DNA from: Diphasiastrum complanatum
Taxonomy: Eukaryota > Streptophyta > Lycopodiopsida > Lycopodiales > Lycopodiaceae
DNA: 64,000 nucleotides
NCBI GenBank assembly: GCA_029204225.1
Contig: CM055111.1
Location: forward strand, 46,500,255 to 46,564,254
Direction: 5' to 3'
Shown: piece after piece, positions 32,511 to 43,064 of the stretch
How positions within the stretch are numbered: position 1 is the first letter of the stretch
Layout: each line of letters opens with the position of its first letter
Made by a program: the position numbers and the translations under genes
The notes under the pieces: model-generated
Databases searched by the model: none
Told to the model about the DNA's origin: nothing
The model's input: only the letters and a program-made list of their open reading frames with translations

Positions 32511-33107
32511 TTATTGCAATGTAAGTGTGTATGGTGCACTACTATTTTTGAAAAGTCTAATTTTTTCAAAACACTCATTACTACAAATAGAAATTCTCTT
32601 GCCTTTGTATTCGATCTCAGAGCTGCCAGATGTTAGTTTAACAAATGGAACTTTCTCAACCGATGGAGATTGTAGTGTCTTCAATTCGTACAGGACCTTT
32701 GCTAGAGCCTCCTCAATAGTATCTAAGTCTTGGCCAACTAGCTTCTGGAATGTATCATCTAATAGGGTGTGATCGAATGTGTCACTGTCATGTTGTAGTT
32801 GTGCCAGCGCCGCAAGCATCTCATCTTCACGCAAGCCGAGAATGTTTTGCAAATCATTCAGAAATAGATTCTCTTCTCCATTAATGATCACTGGAGCAAG
32901 GCATCGTATACGCAGCATGGTATCATTGTCCTCATCCACATCCAGTAGTCCAGAGGATGTTGATGCACTTGGTGCTATTTGCATGGCAAGATCTACTTCT
33001 TGCTGCGAGGTTATTTCAACCTCACCTCCCGGCTCCTCCACCTCAGAAACTTTGATGCTGGGCTCCTCTGATTTGTCAACAATATTTTCTGAAAATTTAT
33101 TAAGCAA
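32511..33107 (-). CDS. Unrecognised 198-aa open frame
   Basis: A clean minus-strand frame. It is acidic at the start (EVEEPGGEVEITSQQEVDLA), then SGLLDVDEDNDTMLRIR and a predicted helical part with NILGLREDEMLAALAQLQHD and DTIEEALAKVLYELKTL. The end is more basic. No family is recognised. The composition (acidic, then amphipathic helices) is protein-like rather than random. Directly upstream on the same strand are two further open segments that may be other exons. It could be part of a DNA transposon or a captured host exon. Confidence 0.35.
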   Translation of the reverse strand: MLNKFSENIVDKSEEPSIKVSEVEEPGGEVEITSQQEVDLAMQIAPSASTSSGLLDVDEDNDTMLRIRCLAPVIINGEENLFLNDLQNILGLREDEMLAALAQLQHDSDTFDHTLLDDTFQKLVGQDLDTIEEALAKVLYELKTLQSPSVEKVPFVKLTSGSSEIEYKGKRISICSNECFEKIRLFKNSSAPYTLTLQ

Positions 33108-33423
33108 AAATTACAACCACAATTTCACCTGATAAAAATTTCTTTCCTACATTTTTCAGATTGAAATTATTTTGTTGCTCTCGTGTGATCTCTATGTAGT
33201 GGTCCCTACTCAAATGGCTAACAAATCTCATAAGCCAGGATGCAAAAGGCTTATCTCCTTTCCATATATATGTCAAGAGGTTGTATGGAATCCACGTCAC
33301 TATTGAGCCTGAAATTTTGATTGCATAAGGCAATAAATTCTCTGCCACATAATCATTAACAAACTGGAACTCTTCAATATTAGCCCGAAGAGTGGCGAGG
33401 ATATCTATTTGTGCTGTAAACAT
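33100..33423 (-). CDS. Unrecognised open frame, possible exon
   Basis: A 107-residue minus frame with NIEEFQFVNDYVAENLLPYA, YNLLTYIWKGDKPFASWLM and SRDHYIEITREQQNNFNLK. Aromatic-rich and protein-like. It overlaps the next frame by 8 bp in another phase, so an intron boundary or frameshift lies near 33100. Family unknown. Confidence 0.3.
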   Translation of the reverse strand: MFTAQIDILATLRANIEEFQFVNDYVAENLLPYAIKISGSIVTWIPYNLLTYIWKGDKPFASWLMRFVSHLSRDHYIEITREQQNNFNLKNVGKKFLSGEIVVVIFA

Positions 33424-33714
33424 ACTATATATGTGATCTCTCTGATTCAGTAAATGGTGTGTTGGCTAATAGATTTGCTAACTGCAGCTTACATGACTCC
33501 ATAATGAATACACAAATCAAATATGCAATAATACAAACTAATAGATAGTTGGAAGAGACGGACGTTACAAGAGAGCAAGGAAAGTATGCCATATCTAATA
33601 AAATTATCTCCAGATTTCTAATGCTAATATCTGATCATGTCTTTGGCTACATATTCCATGCATAACAACAATGCAAATATAACAATTCATCCAATATTTG
33701 TATTTTACCATGCA

Positions 33715-34116
33715 TCATTCAAATATGGACTCTTTCAAAAGAAATTTGTAATACGGGATTCCAAGCTTTGTCCAAACGGTGTCTTTTGGTGGAAGTTGCT
33801 GATTGTAATTTAGAATACTTTTGTTTTGCCCACTTTTGAACATACAATATAAACAAAAGTGTTTCGCATTTGCTCCAATACCATAGCCAAACATGCATTT
33901 TAAGGTCTTCAAATCAGCAGCGAGGTGCCATTCGACTGTAAAGCTTTCCCCATCAACATTTAACAATTCGCCTTCATTTTACGCATGGATTGTCTTAGCT
34001 ATATTGCATCGGTCAAATATCCATTTCAACATTGCGTGACTCTCCTTATGAAGTTCAAACACTGCTATCCACCATATGTGATTTTCATATTGTGTGAGAA
34101 ATTGGCAAAAATCTAG
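33715..34116 (-). pseudogene. Transposase-like fragment with Cys pair
   Basis: A minus frame with one internal stop (near 33980). It reads LDFCQFLTQYENHIWWIAVF, ELHKESHAMLKWIFDRCNIA, stop, then EGELLNVDGESFTVEWHLAA and DLKTLKCMFGYGIGANAKHF followed by CLYCMFKSG. The pattern (acidic residue, DLKTL, GIGAN..., FCLYC) resembles a group of eukaryotic DDE-type transposase proteins in which a CxxC pair follows a glycine-rich turn. This assignment is from memory and weak. Confidence 0.35.
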
Positions 34117-34259
34117 CTTGGTATTTTTTATGATAGAAGTTTGTAAGTGAATCTCACATGTGTGGAGGATGTTCCCATGTGTGGAGAATTGTAAAGTAAA
34201 TCAAAATGTTTGATATAGGGGTCTCATAGAATTTCATAGTCAAGCATTCAGGTGTAGGA

Positions 34260-34918
34260 TGTTGATAGGGTCAAATTTGGCATAGATGGCAAATTATCCA
34301 TTTCCACTTGTAATGCCACTATTGAGCCAAAATAGAGTAGGAGGCCAAACTTGTGCCAATTAGAGTGTAGACAAGTGTAATGCTTTTTTTTGATGAAGTT
34401 TAAGAGGTCCAATAGGATTTAGAGGTGGAACCATGTGTGGTCCAATAGGAATTTGAGGTGTGCTTGAATATAGTCCAATAGAATTTAGAGGTGCATGGAT
34501 CAATGGTCCAATAGGATTAAGAGGTGGAAAAGTGTGATCCAATCATAGTTAAGCATAGTGGTAGCTCATGAATCTACTAATATCATTGTACTCCTCATTT
34601 GGATCTAATTGATTTTGAGATTGAGTGGATTTTGAGTGTCATAAAATTTCTAGCTTTCTCTCTCTACCCGAGAGCTCATGATGGTTTTTCTCTCTCTACC
34701 CGAGGAGAGCAGATTGTTTTTACTTAGAATACTTTTGGAACACTTCCCACACGTGTGAGTGAGAGTTGGAAGTGATTGAATGCATGTAGTAGTGTGTTTT
34801 TGCCATAGGATCAAAGATAAATCTTGAATCTCAATCTAGTCTTGATCTTGGTGCATCTACACACCTTAGGAGATCACAAGTACATGTAGTGGACAATCCA
34901 CACGTGTGAAATTCAACA
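34260..34918 (+). repeat. 5' LTR of truncated copia element
   Basis: 659 bp, TGTTGATAGGGTC to ATTCAACA, followed directly by a primer binding site. It contains a 33-bp minisatellite (34405-34540) and two CACACGTGTG palindromes (34748-34757, 34899-34908). Confidence 0.75.
34405..34540. repeat. 33-bp minisatellite inside LTR
   Basis: Four units of GTCCAATAGGATTTAGAGG type start at 34407, 34440, 34473 and 34506, exactly 33 bp apart. The minus strand reads as an 11-residue repeat (PLNPIGPLIHA type), a by-product of the period being a multiple of three. Confidence 0.9.
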
Positions 34919-34930
34919 TGGTATCAGAGC
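34919..34930 (+). promoter_or_regulatory. Primer binding site, initiator Met tRNA type
   Basis: TGGTATCAGAGC directly after the LTR. The following 35-kb sequence (34931-35930) is leader and unrelated insert without coding similarity. Confidence 0.85.
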
Positions 34931-35937
34931 CTACCTAAGGTTACCATGCATTTTGATCCATCTAAGTGAAAAAATTTTCATCAATCTTGAGCTAGAAGTT
35001 GTCAAGGCCCATTTTCCTAGCTATCTTGTTCAATCTTGGATCAAAAGAGATCAAAAGGACATTGATTGGGTCTAACCTGGTACTGTACGGAATCAGGTGC
35101 TCAGACACGTGTGAGGAACATCCAATTTCAGTTTGGAGGTTCTCTCTCATGCTTGATCCATTTATCTTGTTTGATAGCTTGTTTTGAAGCTATTTTTGTC
35201 TAGTTTTTTATGCAATCAGTTTCATTCCATTTGGTTGTGCCAATCAAAAGTTATAAGCTTTTGAAGAGGGTTAGGTAGGGCACCTAGACCTGGGTGGACA
35301 CATTTGGTTTGGTCAAGAGATTGCTTGTTTGATCCAAAATCACAGTTGAATGCTTACCAATCTCATCTATATGTGATCTAGGCACTGTTTTGAGATCTTA
35401 GCCATTTTGTTTCGTGCAATATCATTGTATTTAAGTCAAATTCGGTTTCTTAGTGTATTTCACATGTGATAAGAGTGTTTGATCCTAAATTTTCCCATAA
35501 TCTATCATTTGATGTGAAGTAGATCTAGTTTTGGAGAGATTTTCATGTAGTCTATGATTGCTAACTGAGCACCCTACAAAATTCCCTATGACATTGGTAA
35601 GTGACTACATGTGTGTGACCTCTGGCCTCAAATCTCGACCATTGTGAAGGACCAAAGACATTGACATAAACAATACTACTCGGAATCGTACTCTAGGATA
35701 CAGATACGATCCCATCTTGACAATAGTAGGTGCCTCTAGAAATCTAGAGTGGGGAATGGGCCGACCGACTCCCTTCCTCATGAGGGGCTGGACCCTTGTG
35801 CATAATGGATGAGAATTAGTTCCATCCTACATTAGGGGATGTCTGTCATTTGATTCGAGAAGGAACCATACACTATTATTTCTATACCCCGACACTCCAC
35901 CCTAACCTACTGGCGAGAGATACTATATTTAGAACTA

Positions 35938-36775
35938 ATCATGTGTGTTTTTTACAAAAGAGTTTGTATGGACTTAAGCAAGCACCAAGGAGTTGGTATG
36001 CTAAGCTTCACACTTTTTTACTTTATCAAAACTTCATAATGAGTAAGTATGATCAATCACTTTACTATAGATTTGTTGGAATGTTACTATTCTTCTAATC
36101 TATGTGGTGATATTATTTTGAGTGCAGACACCAGTCAAGGTATTGATGATATCAAGATTGCACTCAAGAAGGAGTTTGAAGTGCATGATCTTGGTCTTTT
36201 GCATTATATCTTTGGAATAGAGGTATTCAGAACTTCTCAATCTACTTTCATCTCTCAAGAGAAGTATGATAATTATATTCTAGAAAGATTTCATATGGTA
36301 GATGCAAAGTCTATTGATACACCAATGGAGTCAGAGGTAACTATAAAAGATCCTTCTAGGACATTACTCTCTATAGGAAGGTAGTTGGTTCACTCATGTA
36401 TCTAGCCATCACCACACCTGATCTTAGCTATTGCTTTGGTAGATTAAGTCAATTTATGCATGACCCTACTGTGAAGCATTGTAAGCGAGGCAAGAGAGTA
36501 TTGAGGTACATCTCAAGTTCTAGAGATTTTGGCATTGTTTATAGAGGATCATCACCTAACTTATATGGATTTTTAGATTTGAACCTTGCTGGAGATCAAA
36601 TGGATAGAAAATACAAAAGTGCACATGCTATTTTCATAGGTGATGGAGCTATCTCATGGATGTCGAAGAAACAAGCAACAATTTCATTATCTTCTAGTGA
36701 GGCCAAGTACAAAGCCTTAACTTCATGCACAAAGGAGATGACTTGGATCAAAATGATGTCATGGCATCATTTTGA
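35938..36775 (+). pseudogene. copia RT/RNase H fragment
   Basis: The frames read SLYGLKQAPRSWYAKLHTFL (35850-36098), then DIILSADTSQGIDDIK with GLLHYIFGIEVFRTSQSTFI (36049-36384), then ITTPDLSYCFGRLSQFMHDP, AGDQMDRKYKSAHA and SLSSSEAKYKALTSCTKEM (36396-36775). It is close to the intact element's RT/RNase H (PRSWYAKLNSFL, GRLSQFM). The YVDD block is broken by a frameshift (36,085-36,110), and the RNase H STEAEY is changed to SSEAKY. Gag to mid-RT is missing. Confidence 0.85.
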
Positions 36776-37107
36776 TCTACAGTTGTGCCAATTTTCACAT
36801 GCTAGAGTAAAATTTTGGCCCTCTAAAAATAAAAAGCAAAAAAATGTCTAAAAATGGCCATTATGTTATAGTGATCATTGATATTGTTCACGACCTTGCT
36901 TATAAATATTTTGGAAATGACTCATTTAATTCTTGAAGGTATATGAGGGATGAGAAATCTAGGTTAAGATGGGCCTCCAAAAATTATTGGCAAAAGGTGG
37001 TGGTCAAGTCCAAGAATCCAATCTTGATCATTTTAGACAACAAGAGGTCCCTAGACCATGAATTAATCACTTGGAACAATCTCACCTTATTTGGAGAGGA
37101 AAGGCAC
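36776..37107. other. No gene seen
   Basis: Non-coding. It ends in a (CAY)n run at 37106-37123 that marks the left limit of the P450 duplication (matching 61955). Confidence 0.4.
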
Positions 37108-38687
37108 CATCACCATCATCATCTTTGTAAATGTTATTACAAACACTTTAGTAAAGAGGAGTTATGACCTTCGTAGTTTACATCTTCTCTTGCTTTGCGC
37201 GTCAAGAAGGGAGCGATACTTGCCAGCCGTAAGGGTTTCTTGAATAACCTGCAACCAAGTAGGTGACATTCTGTAAAACGCCGGCATGCACTGGTTGTCG
37301 TCACAACAACAAACAGCTAAGGGAATCTTCATGGTGATTTCATAGCACGGAGTTAATTTCTTATTCTTTAAAGTTAACACTCTTCTGCGACTAACAATCG
37401 CTTTCACAAGAGGTAGGCTAAATTTCGACAATACTCTTAGTAATTATAAACTAGGGAAGGAAGAAGTGAATATGCTTCTTACTGCTGAAGAATATGGCAT
37501 GTTTTGGATATCCGTCCAAGATAATGGATCCTCAGGTGAAGTCTTTCCCATTCGGATCGCAGCTTGCTCAGCCTGAAGAACATATAGAGTATGAAACTCT
37601 CAAAACAAGCTTGCCAATCTGAAAAACGTTACCGAAGTCATGCATGATCCAACGTCTGACAGCTGAGCAATAGTGACTTTCCTCCTTGTTAGGATTCTTA
37701 GGAACCTCTGATGCATTATATGCAGCTAATTGCAGAACAAATGAGATATTAAAGGCAGAAACCTTGACTTGTTGGAGAATTTGCGGATTTTCTCCCAAGA
37801 ACTTTAGCAGCCACATAAAGAACGCCGCAGAGGTGTCGAATGCACCAAACGTGAGCCCCAACAGCTTGGACTGCAGTAGATCGTCTGCAAGCTTTTTGCC
37901 CTTCTCATCCTCTAATGCCATCAGAAAATCAAGTGAGCATTTTTCATTTGATTTCTCTGGTCTCCTTTTCTTCACCATAGATGAGTAAAGTTCCAAAATT
38001 TGCTGCTTTTTCTGATCACAGATGAGAAAGGTCCATATTAATCAGAATTCAGCAATTATGGCAGTATGCTACAGTGTGACATAAATTCACACTTAAAAGG
38101 GTGCTGAATACCTCGAGAGCCATGTGGTAGCTTGTTCCTGGAATGTTGAACTACATCGACGTTCCCATCCCTTTGTTGATATAGCTAAAATCGTCCACCA
38201 GTTTTATTGTCTCGAGAGCTGGTCCCATGCCAGTGACGGCTTCCAAAGCTACGTGGAAGGTGAACTACAATGGGAAACCAAATCAGTCAGGTTGCACAAC
38301 AAAGCTCCATCAAATTTCCAATGCTGATCAAGCTCAAGTCTGCAAGGAGTTCATCCTAGCAACGTCAGCAGAAGATAATATAGAAATTATATTCTATATT
38401 ATCTTCATTACAAGCTGCTACAGATTACATTCTACATTGAACTGAAGATATATGCATACCTTCTTGGTTTCCTGGTATGTGACCACACATGACTGTTTGT
38501 CCCATGAACTCAGAACCCATCTCGCGATCCTATCAACCATTCCAACCTTGTTCCGTACCAGCTCAGAATGTAATGAATCATGGATACTTTTGAGGGATTT
38601 TTCTTTCATGGCATCTTGTGACAAGGTTAAAATATTCAAAAGCCGAGATACACACGGAGGGCGGAATACCAGAAATGACTTTTGCCG
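37108..38687 (-). pseudogene. Cytochrome P450 copy 1, 3' part (exons 2b-6)
   Basis: Minus-strand exons aligned to copy 2: exon 2b 38460-38687 (RQKSFLVFRPPCVSRLL), exon 3 38112-38264, exon 4 37763-38011 with the I-helix GAFDTSAAF, exon 5 37483-37572 (LSWTDIQNMPYSSA), exon 6 37169-37248. Exon 6 has a one-base insertion (ACCCTTACGGCTGGC against ACCTTGAGGCTGGC in copy 2) inside the K-helix ETLR motif, destroying it and the frame. The PERF, heme-binding and terminal exons are absent. Similarity to copy 2 stops at 37108, in a CAY repeat. The 5' part of the gene is displaced to 48060-48485 by a retroelement. Confidence 0.9.
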
Positions 38688-38776
38688 CACAATAACCTGA
38701 TTCTAGATTGAATAGCAAGATCTAGTACATTATTTATGGCTTAACCACAATCTAGCATGCTAAGAATCAGAGAATG
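38688..38776 (-). repeat. 3' LTR remnant of the element in P450 copy 1
   Basis: 89 bp matching 47344-47432 within the 5' LTR. It abuts P450 exon 2 directly. The last 77 bp of the LTR and 5 bp of exon (CTACA in copy 2) are missing at this junction, so a small deletion followed insertion. Confidence 0.85.
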
Positions 38777-39048
38777 TGTTACGTCCATGTCTTGTATAAG
38801 GGAATCGGAATAATTCTTGATGTGGATAGCTGGTCACTCCAAGTGTATATGGTTATTGGTTATGCGTCGTCATTCCGGACGTGGTCGTATCATTTAATTA
38901 ATAATCATATGAGGACCCAGACCTATAATTGGACATAGGAGCGCATGCATAGTGAATGACTACTTTAAGGCAAGAACAGGAGGTCAATAGCTCAATATAG
39001 GTTGCATGGGGATCCTAGGGGAAATATTCTCTCTCTCATGAGGAGAAT
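38777..39048 (+). repeat. LTR fragment, related to 29369 LTR
   Basis: Starts TGTTACGTCCATGTCTTG and shares the order of blocks (GGACATGAC/GGACGTGGT, GAGGACCCAGAC) with the LTR at 29369. It sits inside the older LTR remnant and is followed by a gag of a different element. Confidence 0.5.
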
Positions 39049-40071
39049 ATGTATGACTTTGCAAATTTGGTCCAAAGTTTTGCCATCCAAGGCACTTTGC
39101 CAACTACAGAAAAACTTCACAGTGTATTAGTGGCTGAAGAGTGTAGGATGCTCCATGCAAAATCTAGGATGAGTTCCTTGTCTTTGCAGGATGGTGATGA
39201 GAAAGCCAATTTCTCATTCAAGGGCAAAAATAAGACCAATGGAAAGAAGAAGCATCCAAAGGAGGCGAAAGAAGAGGATGATGCATTAAGCTCAAAGGAC
39301 AAGTCAAAGCAGAAATACTTCTTTTGTGGAAAGAAGGGGCATTATGCATCTGAATGCTACAAGAGGCTACGAGCACAAGTGGAGGAGGACAAACAAGGAA
39401 ACCTTGCAAAGGAGGAGGAGGATGATGAAGTAGATGTATTCTTGATGGCATCTACATCCTCACCAACAAGCAATAGCAATTCAAAAGACAATTGGTGGAT
39501 CGATAGTGGGGCTAGCTCCCACATGTCTTGTGAAAAGGACTTTTTCTCACCCTTACACTCTTTCAATGCTGCTAAAAAGTTTGTCTTTACTGCAAATGAT
39601 GAAGAGTGTAGGATAGATGGTGTTGGTACCATCTCTTTGTGTCTAGAATCCTCAAAATGCATGGATCTAGAAAATGTCCTTTATGTACCATCAATCACCA
39701 AGAATATGCTTAGTGTTGGTCTACTCTTAGAAAGTGGTTTAGATGTCCACTTTAAGCATGGTGTTTGCTTCATCTTGAAGAATGATGTTTGCATTGCAAA
39801 GAGATTTAAACATGGAAGATTGTTTAAGTTAGAAGCTAGCGTTGCTTTTGAAAGAATGAGCTTGGCAAAGGAAGAGATCTTGGCAAAGTGTGATATTGCT
39901 TGCATTGAGGAGGAGCATCAAAAGGAGGAAGATCTTGAGGATCAGCCTCAAAGCATGAGAGTTCCAAGGGAGTTTTCAATGACAATGGCAGTCATCAAAT
40001 TGCATGCAGATTGTCCATTCAAGTGTGCATCTTGCAAGGGTGGTGAGCATTGGAGAGTCTACTATCTTTGA
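39049..40071 (+). pseudogene. copia gag-protease, gag-only element
   Basis: A 340-residue open frame starting inside gag (DFANLVQSFAIQGTLPT), followed by a Lys-rich linker, the zinc knuckle YFFCGKKGHYASEC in which the first Cys is Tyr, the protease motif DSGASSHMSC, VLYVPSITKNMLSVG and GRLFKLEASV. It then leaves copia similarity: no integrase, RT or RNase H follows. The 5' part of gag is cut off by the neighbouring LTR fragment. Bases 40072-40918 hold short open frames (40004-40288, 40292-40588) without known domains before a purine tract and LTR. Confidence 0.85.
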
Positions 40072-40918
40072 ATACTTTTTGAAAAGTAGTAGTAGACATG
40101 AGGTGACTTGTTTTTTACCTTTAAGGGCGTTTATTACTTTGTATGACAAGACAATGAAATGGGACGCTTTGAAATCTACATTTGTTGTTGATAAAACAAT
40201 TTCATTGGATAATTATTTTTGTAATAGTTTGAATAGAGTCATAAAAGATGAAACATCATTTGCTTTGAAAATCTTTGTGTCCACATGATTTGTGCATGAT
40301 CATTCCAATGTAAGGACCAAAGATTATCCTATTTCAATGATAGGAATAATGATAGTGTTTTGCTCTTCAAGTAGAGATTGTAGAACCTACTTGTTTTTAG
40401 CCATAGAATTTGTCAATGGTCGAAATGTGATCTTTCAAGAGTGGAAGATTTGTAAAATTGAAGAAGCACCTTTGGATCAACACCTTATTCAATTCATTGA
40501 TGGTTTGGAGTCAAGTCAAGTGGAGGCGGCAAGCTCAAGACCCGAGGACTCCAAGAAGAACCATGAGTATGAAGATGGAGCCATCTAGGCTCAATCATAT
40601 GGATCAAGCAAGGCAAGTTGTCTTTGGCAACAATATGTATGCACTTAACTTGATGTATCTTCAAGTGCACAAAATGCCTTGGAATCCATGGCTTGGCATG
40701 ATGTATAGGTTTTGAAGTGTGCTACATGTATATAAACACATTTGTGGAACATCTTGTAAGGGATCCTTTAAGAGGTGGTGAAAGATCCTTCATGGACATC
40801 ATTTTCTATTGGAGTCTCAAAAGTTTCTTGTTTGTAGCTGGATTTTTTAGACATTCTAAAAGCATTCATTCATCTAGAAATAGAGTTGTAAATAGATCAA
40901 GCTAAATTTGAGGAGGAG

Positions 40919-41614
40919 TGTGAAGAATTGCCAAAAATTGGCAAATCTAGCTTGATCAAAAACCATGTGGTATAATGTAAATTTTTACATAAGTGGATTC
41001 CACACATGTGAGGCCAAGATGCCACGTGGCAATCCACTCCTAATGTAGGCTAGGTCAAGTCCATAGGGTTGGTCATGTCATTTTGGTAGTGATTCCTAGT
41101 AGGACCTAAATCTTAGATTTAAGGTGAAAATTTGACCAACTAGCTATCTACCAAGCATGACTCTAGGAAATAGACTAGGGCTTTATTTTAGGTCAAGGAG
41201 AGTGAGTTAACTTCCTTATTACATGCTGGAAATCCACCTAACTTCAAGAAGGAAGTCGAATTTGCTATGTATTCCCTCTCTCCATAGTGAGAAGATAGAA
41301 AAAATTTTGGAGCTCATTGACAATCTCAAGCTAGTTCACTATGTACATTGAGTTTTTGTGATCCAAATGAAACCAAATCAATTTCTACTTGTTTCTCAGG
41401 TTGAAGGCCGTACTACAGCCTGTAGTTCACATGTGTGGGCTCAGATTTTAATGTTGATCAATGCTTTTGATTGTTAATGCCTGTTGTTTGTCAAATTGCC
41501 AATCTAGATCAACTTTTGTGTGTTTAGGTTTTTGATAGATTGTTAAGCAAGCATCCAATCACTCTTGTGGATCTTTTGTAGATCCATTTATGTTCCTAAA
41601 GTATAGTACTTTCA
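40919..41614 (+). repeat. 3' LTR of gag-only copia element, copy 2
   Basis: 696 bp, TGTGAAGAATTGCC to ACTTTCA, preceded by the purine tract GAGGAGGAG. It is related to 19194-19800 and 21029-21633, with a longer middle. Confidence 0.85.
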
Positions 41615-42374
41615 CACTAAAATCCTATTTTGGGGATTTTTCTGTTCATGTACTTTCACTAAGTATCCTAAATCGTCAAATTGTAATGGAGCAAGGCTAA
41701 AAGCCAAACATTGGAAGGAAAAAATGACTTATTTATGGCATTTACTCTATGTCTATAAGAATTTTTTTATCTTAGCTGGATGATTTTTTTTAGGGAACCA
41801 AGATTTCAAGGGGGGAAGAAATGGACATCAGGGTTAGTGAATGTGCTTGCGTTATGTAATTTGGATTTTTGAAAATCCCTGTAGAAAAGTTGCATAATAC
41901 CGGTTGTTGAATTCATTAAGTTGAATTTATGTTGTATATCTTACATGACCATGAGAATGACCATAAATTGAAGTGTGAATTGTGATATGAGGGGTGAGAA
42001 GTCATACATGGATTACATCTGGTCTATTAAACTTTATCCCTAGAGTTGGAACTCTCAGATCAAAGGTATTTGGAAACCTGTTTACTAACCGAAAGGGAAT
42101 TATAATGTGTTGATAAGCCATGTGTGGACCTTCTTGGTGATTCACCATTTCATAATTGGATTATTATATTCCATTGAGAGAACAATTTATGGACTCTTCA
42201 AAATTTGGTTGGAATAGATATGAGCCTATACGATATGAGAAATCCAAATGGTTTTTTAAGATCTCTGGAATATTAGATAAGAAGGCGAAGGATCTCAAGG
42301 AAGGAATGAAATCTCTTGTACTAATTATGATATAGATATTGGACATCTATTGGTGTATTACTTTAGTTGTTTAA
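41615..42374. other. Decayed gypsy interior, mostly unreadable
   Basis: No gene. The plus frame near 42262-42318 reads KSKWFFKISGILDKKAKDL, resembling the minus frame at 28.5 kb. Confidence 0.35.
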
Positions 42375-42580
42375 ATTCTTAATATTTCCTTTTGTTTTTG
42401 ATGAATACACTTGGGTTATTTCAACAATATATGAACAATATTTTTCGTCCATACCTAGGTCAATGCCTAGTGGTATTCTTCTATGATATTCTCATCAACA
42501 TAAAATTGCTAAAGGAACATGAAAGAATTCGATGGCTTGAAGTATTTTCTAGAATTGGTTAAAGATCGAATCGTATAGCT
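42375..42580 (+). pseudogene. Ty3/gypsy RT fragment
   Basis: The plus frame reads QQYMNNIFRPYLGQCLVVFF then YDILINIKLLKEHERI. This is the gypsy RT catalytic block (normally NxxFRPYLDxFVVVFFDDILIYSK). The first catalytic Asp of the DD pair is Tyr here (FYD), so it is inactive. Nothing else of the RT is readable. Confidence 0.7.
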
Positions 42581-42589
42581 GGATATATG

Positions 42590-43064
42590 ATAGCCAATGT
42601 TGGAGGGTTTGCGAATATCGAGGCAACCCTAACCATAGTTAATAAGTGAGAGGGATTTGACACCCTCCCTGTGTGTGTCAATCCAACCCGATAATCACAT
42701 AGTTATTTGATTAGTTAGAAGTTAATAAAAGGACTTTAGGCCTTTTTGCGAGACTTTTAATGTCACAGGGCCTAATAGTCAAACTAATGATTAAAAGGAG
42801 TTCCCACCAAAATTCAAATTCAAATTGGTTCCCTCCAATTTTTGAAAGGTTTTCTCCACTTTTTGGAACTTAGATAGAAATTGGACAATAGGATTTGAGG
42901 CCAAAGCCCTAAAATCCACTATATATAGTGGTAAATTCGAATCTATATATCGCTTTCATGGGAATGAATCTTTGTGTGACAACTAGTTAATCCTCTTCAT
43001 CTCCTTGATGCTTGTGTGCTTGGATCTGGGGTTGAAGGTAGGATAGGAAATGCCCCTTACAATT
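42590..43064 (+). repeat. Probable gypsy LTR and primer site
   Basis: After the RT scrap comes a stretch with CACTATATATAGTGG (a TATA-like palindrome near 42919) and the end CCCCTTACAATTTTGGCATCGTTG. The last part resembles the plant gypsy LTR end followed by a TGGCGCCGTTG-type primer site. No partner LTR was found. Confidence 0.4.

Noticed and set aside
32527-33132. Plus-strand frames rich in Ser and Cys
   Set aside because: They are antisense to the better minus-strand frame at 32511-33107, which has a more protein-like composition.
37100-37167. His-rich C-terminus (HHHHHH) of a plus frame
   Set aside because: It comes from the CAY microsatellite at the duplication breakpoint. No homology supports the frame.
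37686-37988. 100-residue plus-strand frame, repeated at 62539-62841
   Set aside because: It is antisense to P450 exon 4. Its conservation reflects the duplicated exon, which has real splice sites and motifs on the minus strand.
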